From positions 1 to 40,020 of the forward strand of contig NZ_CADEPK010000301.1 in NCBI RefSeq assembly GCF_902829255.1: a stretch of 40,020 bases of DNA. The letters are read 5' to 3'. The notes under the pieces are model-generated. The model was not told where the DNA came from. It saw only the letters and a list, made by a program, of their open reading frames with translations, and did no database searches. Numbering within the stretch: the first letter of the stretch is position 1; every line of letters begins with the position of its first letter. The DNA comes from Metabacillus niabensis (GTDB lineage Bacteria > Bacillota > Bacilli > Bacillales > Bacillaceae). Shown one piece after another: positions 14,527 to 22,935 of the stretch. Made by a program: the position numbers and the translations under genes.

Positions 14527-15342
14527 ATGATCGAAACAGATTTAATCGTCATACTAAAAATGATTATTATTGGGTTAGTACAAGGTTTTACCGAGCCAAT
14601 TCCTGTTTCTTCAAGTGGGCACGTTATGATCGCCAGTACGATTTTAGGGCTTGGGGAACAAGGCTTTACCTTTGCGATATTAACAAATACTGCTTCTTTG
14701 CTGGCTATACTTTTTATTTATAGAAAAGATATTGCTAGATTAGCAGTTCATTCAATCAAATATGTAAAAACGAAGGATGAGAACTACAAGAGTGATTTTC
14801 GCTTTGTTTGCTTTGTTGTAATCGGTACGATTCCAGCAGCTGTTCTCGGCGTGTTATTGAACGATTATATTGCTGAAAATGTGAGTATGACGACAATTGC
14901 GATTATGCTCTTTATTACGGGTATTGCTTTGTGGTTAATCCGTAATATTAAAGGTGTGAAAGAAGAATCAGATCTCAAACTAAAGGATGCTCTTATTGTC
15001 GGCTTAGGACAGGCTGTTGCCTTAACACCAGGGATAAGTCGTTCAGGTGCGACGATTATCTCATCCATCGCCGTTGGAATGAAACAGGATACAGCACTTC
15101 GCTTTTCATTTATGCTGTATATTCCAGTAAGTCTCGGAGGAGTTGTATTAGGCTTTTCAGACTTTTTAAATGAGCCTAATAAAGCAGAATTAGCGATTCC
15201 GTATTTATCAGCATTTCTTGCAACACTTTTCATGACCTATTTTGCGATGAAATGGTTTATGGGAATTATGAAAAATAAGAAGCTTGGATATTTCACCTAT
15301 TATTGTTTTATTGTTGGAGTATTGCTTTTAATCTTCTTCTAA
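14527..15342 (+). CDS. uppP: Undecaprenyl-diphosphate phosphatase (BacA/UppP)
   Basis: A 271-residue integral membrane protein. It has both catalytic motifs of the BacA family: GFTEPIPVSSSGHV near residue 22 (E-x(4)-SSSGH) and PGISRSGATI near residue 172. It dephosphorylates undecaprenyl diphosphate at the membrane, recycling the lipid carrier for peptidoglycan and wall-teichoic acid synthesis, and contributes to bacitracin tolerance. GGAGGG lies 4-5 bases before the chosen ATG; a frame nine codons longer lacks its own site. EPIP replaces the common E-x-LP, a variant that leaves the catalytic residues unchanged. It probably has its own leader and terminator. Confidence 0.92.
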   Translation: MIETDLIVILKMIIIGLVQGFTEPIPVSSSGHVMIASTILGLGEQGFTFAILTNTASLLAILFIYRKDIARLAVHSIKYVKTKDENYKSDFRFVCFVVIGTIPAAVLGVLLNDYIAENVSMTTIAIMLFITGIALWLIRNIKGVKEESDLKLKDALIVGLGQAVALTPGISRSGATIISSIAVGMKQDTALRFSFMLYIPVSLGGVVLGFSDFLNEPNKAELAIPYLSAFLATLFMTYFAMKWFMGIMKNKKLGYFTYYCFIVGVLLLIFF

Positions 15343-15385
15343 TTTAAATAACAAGTAACGATTGTTAATATGTACTTTATGAAAA

Positions 15386-15417
15386 AGCATTAATCTTTCT
15401 GGATTAATGTTTTTTTA
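15386..15417 (+). terminator. Rho-independent terminator of uppP
   Basis: CATTAATC pairs with GATTAATG around a 6-base loop and is followed by TTTTTTTAT, about 45 bases past the uppP stop. Confidence 0.85.
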
Positions 15418-15472
15418 TAAAGCATAGCAAAGCTGCGTATGTATAAATATTAGTAAATAAAGGAGTATATGA

Positions 15473-15940
15473 ATGCTATTATTCCTACTTTTTTATCTTT
15501 TGATTATCCCTGCTTCAGTCTTATTGCATGAGGTAGGCCATGGTATAGCTGCTGTCTCTACTTCAAAATCACATGCACATGTTTATTTAGGTACTAGGAG
15601 TAAGGAGAATAAAGAAAATTTCAAATTAGGAAGACTTCATTTTCATTTAAATTGGTCTTATGTAGGATTTGTTTCTTGGGAAGGGAATTTAACGAAACGA
15701 CAAACAGCTATTGCTTTAGCTGGTGGCCCAATTATATCATTACTGCTTATGCTACTATTCGGATTGATGTCACTATATGTACCTCTAGATGATTTGCATT
15801 CATTGCTTTTTGGGGCAACAATATTTAATTGCTTCCAGTTCCTTTTCACAATCATTCCTATCACCTATCCTCGTTGGATGGGGGTATATAACGGTCAGCC
15901 ATCAGATGGATTGCAGCTGCTTCGATTGTTAAAAAAATAA
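15473..15940 (+). CDS. M50-like membrane protein with HEVGH motif
   Basis: A 155-residue protein with membrane helices at both ends. The first helix ends in LLHEVGHGIAA, a HExGH zinc-protease-like motif placed as in M50 site-2 protease relatives. A later helix (ALAGGPIISLLLMLLFGL) has the GG-P pattern often seen beside the active site. The C-terminus has SDGLQLLRLL, resembling the M50 'DG' segment that supplies the third ligand. It is small for a protease (most are over 200 residues), so it may be a minimal M50-like peptidase or a degenerate one. AGGAG lies 7 bases before the ATG. Substrate unknown. Confidence 0.7.
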   Translation: MLLFLLFYLLIIPASVLLHEVGHGIAAVSTSKSHAHVYLGTRSKENKENFKLGRLHFHLNWSYVGFVSWEGNLTKRQTAIALAGGPIISLLLMLLFGLMSLYVPLDDLHSLLFGATIFNCFQFLFTIIPITYPRWMGVYNGQPSDGLQLLRLLKK

Positions 15941-15949
15941 ATATTCCTA

Positions 15950-15990
15950 AATAAGGTTCGTCTTGTCTAACTAACAAGATGAACCTTATT
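15950..15990. terminator. Bidirectional terminator between convergent genes
   Basis: AATAAGGTTCGTCTTGT pairs with ACAAGATGAACCTTATT (17-bp arms, one G-T pair) around a 7-base loop, between the M50-like gene and the convergent 85-residue gene. Confidence 0.85.
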
Positions 15991-15993
15991 GTT

Positions 15994-16251
15994 TTATCCT
16001 GTTATATCCTCATTTAAAACACTCTTATCTATCAAGGCTGAAGGCTCTGATTTCTTCCCTTCATGATAATCCTTCCATAGTGAACTGATATAGCCTTCTA
16101 ACGCATTAACCATTTCATTTCTTTTGCTTTCATCGATATTTACAACGTCATTTGCTATCTCATTTTTCACTCGAATGAGCACAAATAAAGGGGGTAAGTT
16201 TGTCTCACGGAAAGCTTTAATCATGGCTTCTTCCTGTGGTGTTATCTCCAT
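15994..16251 (-). CDS. Hypothetical small protein
   Basis: About 85 residues from the ATG in MEITPQEEAMIKAFRETNLP; GGGAGAGG lies 12 bases upstream. A TTG four codons earlier is in frame but touches that site. It is soluble and helical, with SSLWKDYHEGKKSEPSAL near the C-terminus. No named family is recognised. It lies just downstream of nothing co-directional and shares a terminator with the convergent neighbour. Confidence 0.55.
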   Translation of the reverse strand: MEITPQEEAMIKAFRETNLPPLFVLIRVKNEIANDVVNIDESKRNEMVNALEGYISSLWKDYHEGKKSEPSALIDKSVLNEDITG

Positions 16252-16331
16252 CTTTTTTCCCAACCTCTCCCGTAAACTTATCCTTTAAACGATTCACGTC
16301 TTTTTATATAAGGAAACCTTTATAGCTTTTA

Positions 16332-16898
16332 TTATTTAAATTCCCCTTCAACAAGTACTTCGTTTAATGGTTTACGGCTTGATGGTTGCTCACGTTCTTG
16401 AAGCTTTTCTGGTAATACCTCTTTTTCTCCCTGGTAGCCTATGGCGATAACGACTTGAGGATCAAAATTGTCTGGGATATTTAATACTTCACGTGCTTTA
16501 TCTCGTTGGAATCCACCCATTGCATGTGTCACTAATCCTTCTCTTGTTGCTTGTAAAGATAAGTATCCCCAAGCTGTACCAGCATCAAAGGAATGGACAG
16601 GGTCTTCTTTATTTGAGATAAGAACCGCTAATACGGGAGCTTTTTCACACCATATCCGATTTCCCTCATTAATAAAAGAATGGAATTTTTCTCGATCCTC
16701 CTTCGTTCTCGCGATAATAAATTTCCAAGGCTGTAAATTATTTGCCGAAGGAGCCCAGCGTGCAGCTTCAAATAATTTCATTAGCACTTCCTCTGGCACC
16801 TCTTTTTCTAAGAAAGAACGAGGAGACCAGCGATTTAAATAAACTGGATCAATTTCATGCTCAGCTTGACGAAATGCCTTCGTTTTGATTTCACTCAT
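16332..16898 (-). CDS. Nitroreductase-family FMN oxidoreductase
   Basis: A 188-residue flavoprotein of the nitroreductase superfamily. The N-terminus has NRWSPRSFLEKEVPEEVL (the family R-S-x-R-x-F FMN-phosphate region), followed by EAARWAPSANNLQPWKFIIA, which is the family's APS-x-N-x-QPW motif. It also has GTAWGYLSLQATREGLVTHA and ends in VVIAIGYQGE. Such enzymes are FMN-dependent dimers that use NAD(P)H to reduce nitro compounds, quinones or similar molecules. The ATG of MSEIKTK is chosen because AAAGGTGG lies 8 bases before it; a GTG four codons earlier overlaps that site. It is divergent from the MerR regulator at 17124, which may control it. Confidence 0.88.
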   Translation of the reverse strand: MSEIKTKAFRQAEHEIDPVYLNRWSPRSFLEKEVPEEVLMKLFEAARWAPSANNLQPWKFIIARTKEDREKFHSFINEGNRIWCEKAPVLAVLISNKEDPVHSFDAGTAWGYLSLQATREGLVTHAMGGFQRDKAREVLNIPDNFDPQVVIAIGYQGEKEVLPEKLQEREQPSSRKPLNEVLVEGEFK

Positions 16899-16984
16899 GT
16901 CTTCTTCCACCTTTATACATTATTTTCCTACATTAACAGTTTAAGTACTTTCACTAATTTAAAGCAAATAAAACGAACTTTATT

Positions 16985-17064
16985 TTGTACATACTTCACC
17001 ATGATACGAAAAAAGGGTTCATCCTAAACATGTTTCATGCTATTCTTTATACAAACATTGTACA
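16985..17064. promoter_or_regulatory. Candidate MerR operator sites (two TTGTACA copies)
   Basis: TTGTACA occurs at 16985-16991 and again at 17058-17064, both in the 225-base region between the divergent nitroreductase and MerR-type genes. The repeated motif in a divergent promoter is suggestive. No regulatory consensus was matched. Confidence 0.35.
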
Positions 17065-17123
17065 GCTTTTTATCACAAAACCAATTTGCTGAATAAAGGT
17101 ATGAAGCATCATAAGGAGATAGT

Positions 17124-18011
17124 ATGACGAAAAAGATTACCTATTCTATACAACAAGTGTCTAATATGACAGGTCTTTCTAAACAAGTAATCCGAAAATG
17201 GGAGGATCGGTACGGCATCATTTCTCCAGAGCGTTTAGAGAACGGCTACCGCATCTATCGTCAGGAAGAAGTTGAGATTTTACAAAAAGTGATCGCGTTA
17301 ACGAAGGATGGGCAATCTGTTAAACAAGCTGCAATCCTGCTAAAACAAAATTCCGAAGAAGCAGCAAAAGAAGAGGCTGAGCCAAAAACGAAGCAATTTC
17401 TTGATTCCCTAGTAGAAGCTGGAAGGATTGCAAACGACAGGGACATCTTCCATTTGCTCGAACAGGCTCATTCTTTATTTGGACTTGAGCCTTTCTTGAA
17501 GGAAATTGTCACTCCCTTCTTAGAAAGAATAAATCAATTGCTCCGTAAAAAGGAGTGGGGAGCACATCAAGAGGCAATATGCAGTCAAACCGTTCGCGAC
17601 TTTTTCATTACAATGCGTCACCGTTTTCACGTTGCCGATTCTTCTCCATTAGTTCTCGGCAGCTGTTTACCAAATGAACGGGACGAAATTCCGTTATACA
17701 TACAGCTCATTCCATCTATGGTGCGCAACTATCGAACCTTAATGCTAGGACCATCACCTGCTTCAAACACAATTGAGTCAACGGTTCGGTTAACAAATCC
17801 AAGAATTGTCCTATTATCTGGCACAACAGATGCCGTTTGGAAGGATAATGGCGCAGAAATAAGGATGCTTGATGCATTTGCTCATTCAATGCCTGATATC
17901 CATTTCTTTATTAGTGGTGATTGTCTAAAATATAAACCTAGACCCCTCAAGCTAAATCATATAAAGGAATTACATTCAATTGAAGATGTATTTAGCTCCT
18001 TATCATCATGA
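17124..18011 (+). CDS. MerR-family regulator with degenerate B12-domain-like C-terminus
   Basis: A 295-residue regulator. Residues 1-75 form a MerR winged helix (YSIQQVSNMTGLSKQVIRKW, EDRYGIISPERLENGYRIY). The rest follows the CarH/LitR layout: a helical cap (about 95-175) and an alpha/beta domain (about 180-295) with LGSCLPNERDEIPLYIQLIP. In cobalamin-binding relatives that loop reads E-x-H-x-x-G; here it is ERDEIP, so the cobalt-ligand His and the Gly are missing. The cap WGAHQEAICSQ also deviates from the W...EH motif. It may sense another ligand or none. It should regulate itself and the divergent nitroreductase. A strong terminator follows. Confidence 0.85.
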   Translation: MTKKITYSIQQVSNMTGLSKQVIRKWEDRYGIISPERLENGYRIYRQEEVEILQKVIALTKDGQSVKQAAILLKQNSEEAAKEEAEPKTKQFLDSLVEAGRIANDRDIFHLLEQAHSLFGLEPFLKEIVTPFLERINQLLRKKEWGAHQEAICSQTVRDFFITMRHRFHVADSSPLVLGSCLPNERDEIPLYIQLIPSMVRNYRTLMLGPSPASNTIESTVRLTNPRIVLLSGTTDAVWKDNGAEIRMLDAFAHSMPDIHFFISGDCLKYKPRPLKLNHIKELHSIEDVFSSLSS

Positions 18012-18030
18012 GAACTTAATGAACCTGATA

Positions 18031-18078
18031 AAAAAACACTTCAAATTGATAACTTTCATCAAAATGAAGTGTTTTTTT
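18031..18078 (+). terminator. Rho-independent terminator of the MerR gene
   Basis: AAAAAACACTTCA pairs with TGAAGTGTTTTTT, with a second inner stem, followed by more T. It lies 20 bases past the MerR stop. Confidence 0.85.
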
Positions 18079-18165
18079 TATAAGTTTTAAGCTCTTCACT
18101 CCTTAGCAATTTAGCCAAGTCTTAGTGATTATGATTGGAAAAACAAATTTCTTTTTCTCATTCAT

Positions 18166-19278
18166 TTAAAATACGCTTGTAATGATAATAATTAATACAA
18201 TCGGAACGACCAGAATTAAATACCCAATTGGATTGGCATAATTGATGGTAAACCCAATTCCAAAACGCTTTTCTACAAAGATAGAAGGATCGTTACGATT
18301 AAAATAGAATAATCCGCCTTTCCAATACTGATCTTCATCAATACCATCTACCTTTTTTGAAACAGAGTCCGCAACAATTTCCTTTCCTTCTAAATCTGAA
18401 TCGACACTGCCGACTTTAATTGCTAACCAAATTGTTCCGCCTAAGACAATCACTAAAAAGATTATAGGCGTAATCATCATAAGTAAATTACTAATGATAT
18501 TTTCATATAGAAGATTTAGGTGTAAAATCGCAAACAGCAGAGTCATTAAAACCTCAACAACAAATAGAAACCAGCTGCTATATTTACGGAGGCGCAATTG
18601 CCTTAATTCTGACGATTTAACATTCCCAGCGTTAATTTTAATCCCTGAGCGTTTTGTGAAAACATTTATTCCATAAAACATTAACTGCATGATAAGCAAT
18701 ATAATCGGTAGCCCTAGTGCAACCATCCAGCTTTTATCACTGAACGCATCTGGTTGTCCATTTGGCCCCCAGTGTGTTGGAATTTGACTAGGCAATTGAT
18801 CGTACAAATTAATCGTTAACGCAATTAAACCGAGCGAAACAATGACAGGAATAAGATAAACAAAAGAGGCTAGCATTTCATCCTTTGAACGAGTTTTTAA
18901 ATCAGCATAATAAACCTTTTTCACTGAACCAAACCACTTTTCAGCTTGCTTTAGTTTCGTCATTTTAAAGTGAAAATAAAAATAAAGGGACAGCCCCACT
19001 AGTAGAAGACCAAAAGTGAAAACAATACCTAAAAGCGCTTGTCTTGTCTCATTCAAATTTTGTCCCTGAATCATTAGGACAGCTAAAACAGCAAGTGTAA
19101 TAATCGCCGTGATAACCGCATACGTCTTCTTATAGCGAATAACTTGAGGATGTCTCACTTGTTCATAGGGAATAGAAACCCCAAAAACAACTGAACGTTT
19201 AGTAATAAACGGAATAAAAATTTGCAGTACCCCTACAAAAAGAACCGTTAAAAAGAAAATCATAAATTCCATGTCCAT
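18166..19278 (-). CDS. DUF1648/DUF5808 membrane protein
   Basis: A 370-residue protein with about eight membrane helices. The DUF1648 motif is clear near the middle: YDQLPSQIPTHWGPNGQPDA. The C-terminal part has the DUF5808 motif (QYWKGGLFYFNRNDPSIFVE, then KRFGIGFTINYANP) before a last helix. Bacillus relatives are encoded with YtrA-type GntR repressors, as here: the regulator gene ends 4 bases before this gene starts. AAGGAGG lies about 9 bases before the ATG. The biochemical role is unknown; a membrane stress or immunity-like function is the usual guess. Confidence 0.85.
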   Translation of the reverse strand: MDMEFMIFFLTVLFVGVLQIFIPFITKRSVVFGVSIPYEQVRHPQVIRYKKTYAVITAIITLAVLAVLMIQGQNLNETRQALLGIVFTFGLLLVGLSLYFYFHFKMTKLKQAEKWFGSVKKVYYADLKTRSKDEMLASFVYLIPVIVSLGLIALTINLYDQLPSQIPTHWGPNGQPDAFSDKSWMVALGLPIILLIMQLMFYGINVFTKRSGIKINAGNVKSSELRQLRLRKYSSWFLFVVEVLMTLLFAILHLNLLYENIISNLLMMITPIIFLVIVLGGTIWLAIKVGSVDSDLEGKEIVADSVSKKVDGIDEDQYWKGGLFYFNRNDPSIFVEKRFGIGFTINYANPIGYLILVVPIVLIIIITSVF

Positions 19279-19282
19279 TAGA

Positions 19283-19663
19283 TTATACCTCCTTAATTTT
19301 TTTCATAATCTTCGAAATCAATTGATGGAAATCTTCTTCATTCAACCCATACACTAGTCCCTCAGCAACAATTGGTCTCAGCTCCTCAACGATCATTTCA
19401 TATTGTTCATTAGAAGCATGCTTTTCTGAATCCGCAATGATAACAGCTCCTTTTTTGGGGACAATTTCAATAATTCCTTTAGACTCAAGTTCATGATAGC
19501 TTTTATTCACAGTGTGCATATTGATTCCTAAATCGCTAGCCAATCCCCGAACTGAAGGCAAAGTATCGCCCTTCACTAGTTCTCCACGGACAATCGATTC
19601 AATGATTTGCGTTCGAAGCTGCATATATAATGGAACATTTGATTCGGAATCAAGGAAAATCAT
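19283..19663 (-). CDS. GntR-family repressor, YtrA subgroup
   Basis: A 126-residue protein with an N-terminal winged helix (PLYMQLRTQIIESIVRGELV; LPSVRGLASDLGINMHTVNK; ELESKGIIEIVPKKGAVI) and a short helical C-terminus (about 45 residues), the size and layout of YtrA-type regulators that dimerise through two helices. AGGTG lies 6 bases before the ATG, within GGAGGTG. It is the first gene of a two-gene operon with the DUF1648 protein. Two operator-like palindromes in its promoter argue for autoregulation. The signal is unknown; YtrA itself responds to cell-wall antibiotics. Confidence 0.88.
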   Translation of the reverse strand: MIFLDSESNVPLYMQLRTQIIESIVRGELVKGDTLPSVRGLASDLGINMHTVNKSYHELESKGIIEIVPKKGAVIIADSEKHASNEQYEMIVEELRPIVAEGLVYGLNEEDFHQLISKIMKKIKEV

Positions 19664-19694
19664 TCAAGCACCTCCATTCTCTATTCTATATGAA

Positions 19695-19740
19695 CTATAA
19701 CAGATGTTGTTCTATATATACTATAACAAAACTGTTCTAT
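19695..19740. promoter_or_regulatory. Tandem operator for the GntR repressor
   Basis: Two near-identical inverted repeats: CTATAACA-5-TGTTCTAT at 19695-19715 and CTATAACA-4-TGTTCTAT at 19721-19740, about 35-75 bases upstream of the repressor start. The same half-sites occur twice with near-equal spacers, as expected for a pair of dimers. That the sites belong to this repressor is inferred from position. Confidence 0.7.
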
Positions 19741-19832
19741 TATGTATATAACAAAATAATCAAAAAGAAAAAAAAGGCGTTTGGTAATATTGGAAATTTC
19801 AGGTGAGACAAGTTTGGCTTCTGTACAATAAG

Positions 19833-19873
19833 AAAACCGAAATCTCTATTATTAAACTAAGATATTTCGGTTC
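19833..19873 (-). terminator. Terminator of the methyltransferase gene
   Basis: AACCGAAATCTC pairs with GATATTTCGGTT (one mismatch) around a loop of about 14 bases. On the minus strand it continues TTCTTATT. It is about 145 bases past the stop of 20018-20641. Nothing else of note lies between 19745 and 20017. Confidence 0.6.
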
Positions 19874-20017
19874 ATTATTACCGATTGACTTATTAACTTT
19901 GAAATAATAGAAATTGATAAAACCCATTGTACAGTTCTATCTTTAAAAAGCTATCTTCTCCAACGCCAGCCGATTTTTACATTCTATCTTTAAAAATTCA
20001 CTTTTACATTTTTCCTA

Positions 20018-20641
20018 TTATCTCTTCTTACATTTCACCATAATAAATTTTATTGAAGGCTTATTTTTCATGTTCTTATTTTCCTCGTCAATTTCTGAAA
20101 ACTCTACAAGTCCATATTTTCCAAATTCCTGTTTTATGGAATCAAAATCATAAAAAAACATTTTTACGCCATCCATAATCTCGAAATAGTCTTTATCCAA
20201 TTGTTTCCCCTTCCCAAACATTGGGGCTTTTTTTGAAACAGCTGTAAAAACCATATATCCATTTGGCTTTAACTGGTTATAGCAATCTTTAATAAACTTC
20301 TCTCTTTCACACTTATTCAGTAAGTGAATAAGCGCATGCGAAAATATCCCATCATAAAGCCTGTTATCAAAAGGCATGTCTGTAACTGAACCATGAAAAA
20401 TACGACTATCTATCCCATTTTGCCTCGCCAAATCAATCGCTGTTTTTGAAATCTCAATACCTGTAACATTGATTCCATTTTCAATAAAAACCTTCGCATT
20501 TCTACCATATCCAATACCTGGTATAAGTATATCGTTAACATTCTTTTCAAGGAAAAAGTCCTTTGTTAAAATTGCAGAGTCTGTAGGTTCAAATCCCCAC
20601 ATCGTTTGTTTTTCTATAAAGCTCGATTCCCAGAATTCCAT
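20018..20641 (-). CDS. Class I SAM-dependent methyltransferase
   Basis: A 207-residue protein. The N-terminus (MEFWESSFIEKQTMWGFEPT) is typical of small TehB/TPMT-like methyltransferases. Motif I is modified: DILIPGIGYGRNAKVF, then VTGIEISKTAIDLA (motif II acidic end), FHGSVTDMPF and YDGIFSHALIHLL (post-motif). AGAAGG/GGAG precedes the ATG. Relatives methylate small molecules such as thiopurines, tellurite, quinones or antibiotics; the substrate is not visible. It is a lone gene with a terminator. Confidence 0.85.
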   Translation of the reverse strand: MEFWESSFIEKQTMWGFEPTDSAILTKDFFLEKNVNDILIPGIGYGRNAKVFIENGINVTGIEISKTAIDLARQNGIDSRIFHGSVTDMPFDNRLYDGIFSHALIHLLNKCEREKFIKDCYNQLKPNGYMVFTAVSKKAPMFGKGKQLDKDYFEIMDGVKMFFYDFDSIKQEFGKYGLVEFSEIDEENKNMKNKPSIKFIMVKCKKR

Positions 20642-20944
20642 CTTTCCTTCTCCTTTATCGTTTATTTTAATTGGGGAACTATTATTTAATTTTCAATTAT
20701 AGATATAATGACTCTTTAATAACTATAATGGATGAGCATTATCTTGTAAATAGCAATTCTATAATGATGAACTCTTAACTTTAACACTCCACAATTTTGA
20801 CATCGTTGTTCTGGTAATAGATATGGTTTAAAATCCTACGAATAAGCGGGCATTTGTGAGTAAAAGAAAAATTAGAAACTAAAGATAACAGTATAAAAAA
20901 AAAGCTGTACAAATGACAGCTTTTTTTATGAAAATTCTAGTCAA
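20642..20944. other. Intergenic region upstream of methyltransferase and downstream of rpe
   Basis: About 300 A/T-rich bases. It must hold the methyltransferase promoter, and a rho-independent terminator for the rpe gene at 20897-20929. I see no small gene or known RNA. Confidence 0.5.
20897..20929 (-). terminator. Rho-independent terminator of rpe
   Basis: AAAAAAAGCTGT pairs with ACAGCTTTTTTT around a 7-base loop, just past the minus-strand rpe stop. Confidence 0.85.
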
Positions 20945-21592
20945 TTATGGATTTCTTAGTTTTTGGATTGTTCTCTTTACATCTTTTGATTCAAAAATCG
21001 TTGAACCTGAGACTAAAATATCTATTTTATTTTCTAAGCAAATTTTTGCTGTTTGTTCGTTAATACCACCATCTACTTCAAATAGCAAATGAGATAATTC
21101 GTGGTGCTTCCTGTAATTGCTTGCTTCAATCATTTTTTCCACAACACTATGGATAAATTTTTGCCCCCCAAAGCCGGGATTGATCGTCATAAATAGTAAT
21201 AAATCAATATCTCGTATATAAGGTAGTACGGTGTCTAAACTAGTTTCTGGATTTAAGGCGATGCCAGCTTTCGCACCATTCGTCTTAATCAATTCCAAAC
21301 AATATTCCAATTTGTCAGTTGATTCTGGATGAACGGTTACATAGTCTGCTCCTAATTCAATAAACTTTTTTATAAAGTTCTCTGGATTATTTATCATCAG
21401 GTGTACATCTTTTGGTAAATCAGAGTAAGTACTAATGGCTTCCATAACAGGTATACCAAGACTAATATTTGGCACAAATTGCCCGTCCATAATATCGATA
21501 TGTAATAAGTCTGCCCCCGCATGTTTTACCATTTCTAAGTCGTTTTTTAATTGTCCAAAATCCGCAGACAAGATGGATGGTGCTATCAGCAT
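20945..21592 (-). CDS. rpe: Ribulose-phosphate 3-epimerase
   Basis: A 215-residue TIM-barrel enzyme starting MLIAPSILSADFGQL, the classic Rpe N-terminus. Metal- and substrate-binding motifs are present: HIDIMDGQFVPNIS, DVHLMI, VTVHPE, MTINPGFGGQKF and FEVDGGIN. It interconverts ribulose 5-phosphate and xylulose 5-phosphate. TTGGAGTGA lies 7 bases before the chosen ATG; a frame 14 codons longer has no site. Housekeeping rpe in Bacillus lies with rsgA and thiN; here it stands alone, so it may be a second copy used for sugar breakdown. Confidence 0.92.
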   Translation of the reverse strand: MLIAPSILSADFGQLKNDLEMVKHAGADLLHIDIMDGQFVPNISLGIPVMEAISTYSDLPKDVHLMINNPENFIKKFIELGADYVTVHPESTDKLEYCLELIKTNGAKAGIALNPETSLDTVLPYIRDIDLLLFMTINPGFGGQKFIHSVVEKMIEASNYRKHHELSHLLFEVDGGINEQTAKICLENKIDILVSGSTIFESKDVKRTIQKLRNP

Positions 21593-21783
21593 TATGTTAT
21601 CACTCCAAGTAGTTATTAAGTTCACTAAAATCATAATCTAACCTGGAAAGTTTACCATAATTCAAATAATTCTTACAATAATAGTAATAGAATTTACTAT
21701 ACGAATCGAAAAAGAAACAACACTACCATAAATAGGATGTCCTATATTTCTGTAAAAGCCTACCGTTAACCACTCCCCTCTCC

Positions 21784-22686
21784 CTAGACTTTAAGAAGAT
21801 CCTCTAAAGCAGTATGAAGCGATGGAAACATAAATGAAAATCCATTTTCTACTAACACCTGTGGTAAAACATGCTGCCCTTCAAGAACAAGTGCACTTTT
21901 TTGTCCAAGGACGATTTTCATGGCAAACGATGGTACAGGCAGCCAATGTGGACGATGTAGGACAGAGCTTATCTCCTTCCCAAAATCCTTCATCTGTACG
22001 GGAGTGGGTGCTGTGACATTTACAGGTCCTTTGATTTCTTCATTGTTCATAACAAAATGAATTGCTCGTACGACATCGGCGACATGAATCCAGGAAACCC
22101 ATTGCTTCCCATGACCTAATGTACCTCCGACAAATAGTTTATATGGCAATACCATAAGAGGGAGTGCTCCTCCTTGATTCCCAAGAACAACGCCAAATCT
22201 CATAAAAACTGTCCGAACACCAAAAGCTTCTACTTGCTTCGCCTTCGCTTCCCAATCAAATACTGTCTTACCTAAAAAATCATCTGACACATCTAACGAG
22301 TCCTCCGTATAAACAGCATCTATTGAGGCTGGATAAATGCCAATCGCACTTGCATTTATAAATACTGACGGTTTTTTCGGCAATAAAGAGATGATTCGCA
22401 ATAGCTCATCTGTCGCTTCCATTCGACTATGATAAATTTGCTTCTTATGCTTCTCACTCCATCGCCCGTCATTGATCGAAACTCCTGTTAAATTGATCAC
22501 AACGTCGGTATCCCCTATTTCCTTTTCAGGAGATGCTGCTCCATCAAGCCATTGAATATACTGAACGTTCCCTGAGCTTTGTTTCGCTTTCCTTGTTAAA
22601 ATCTTAATATAATGCCCTTCATCAAGAAGGAGCTTCGATAGTTTCTTCCCGATAAACCCTGATCCACCAGCAATAACAATCTTCAT
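21784..22686 (-). CDS. TIGR01777-family NAD-dependent epimerase (YfcH/YfhF type)
   Basis: A 300-residue short-chain-dehydrogenase-fold protein. The NAD(P)-binding motif is GGSGFIGKKLSKLL at the N-terminus. It has NLTGVSINDGRWSEKHKKQI, a family signature, and WVSWIHVADVVRAIHFVM, with INASAIGIYP before the active-site region. The C-terminus contains the DUF1731-like end (VLEGQHVLPQVLVENGFSF). GGAGGGAGAAC precedes the ATG of MKIVIAGG; an ATG 11 codons earlier overlaps that site. Substrates for this family are mostly unknown; it may act on nucleotide sugars or in cell division. Confidence 0.9.
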   Translation of the reverse strand: MKIVIAGGSGFIGKKLSKLLLDEGHYIKILTRKAKQSSGNVQYIQWLDGAASPEKEIGDTDVVINLTGVSINDGRWSEKHKKQIYHSRMEATDELLRIISLLPKKPSVFINASAIGIYPASIDAVYTEDSLDVSDDFLGKTVFDWEAKAKQVEAFGVRTVFMRFGVVLGNQGGALPLMVLPYKLFVGGTLGHGKQWVSWIHVADVVRAIHFVMNNEEIKGPVNVTAPTPVQMKDFGKEISSVLHRPHWLPVPSFAMKIVLGQKSALVLEGQHVLPQVLVENGFSFMFPSLHTALEDLLKV

Positions 22687-22897
22687 GTTCTCCCTCCAAT
22701 CTTTGGATACTTCCTCCAATAAAATTTCTTAAATAGATTCTATTGAACAAGCTATGTTCATGCTTTTCATTAATCTCAATATATAGGAAAAAAGGGTACA
22801 TTGCCTCCTATATGATTCGGGATCTAACGTTACATTCCTGCGGAGAAATTTCAAAAATGCTCATCCTGCTTTCGTATCGTTGTCTATTGATACAAAA

Positions 22898-22932
22898 AAG
22901 TCAATGCTCTTAAAAAAGCATTGACTTCTATC
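22898..22932 (-). terminator. Rho-independent terminator of the MocR-type gene
   Basis: AAGTCAATGCT pairs with AGCATTGACTT around an 8-base loop. On the minus strand it runs into TTTTTTG right after the gene's stop. Confidence 0.85.
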
Positions 22933-22935
22933 TAG

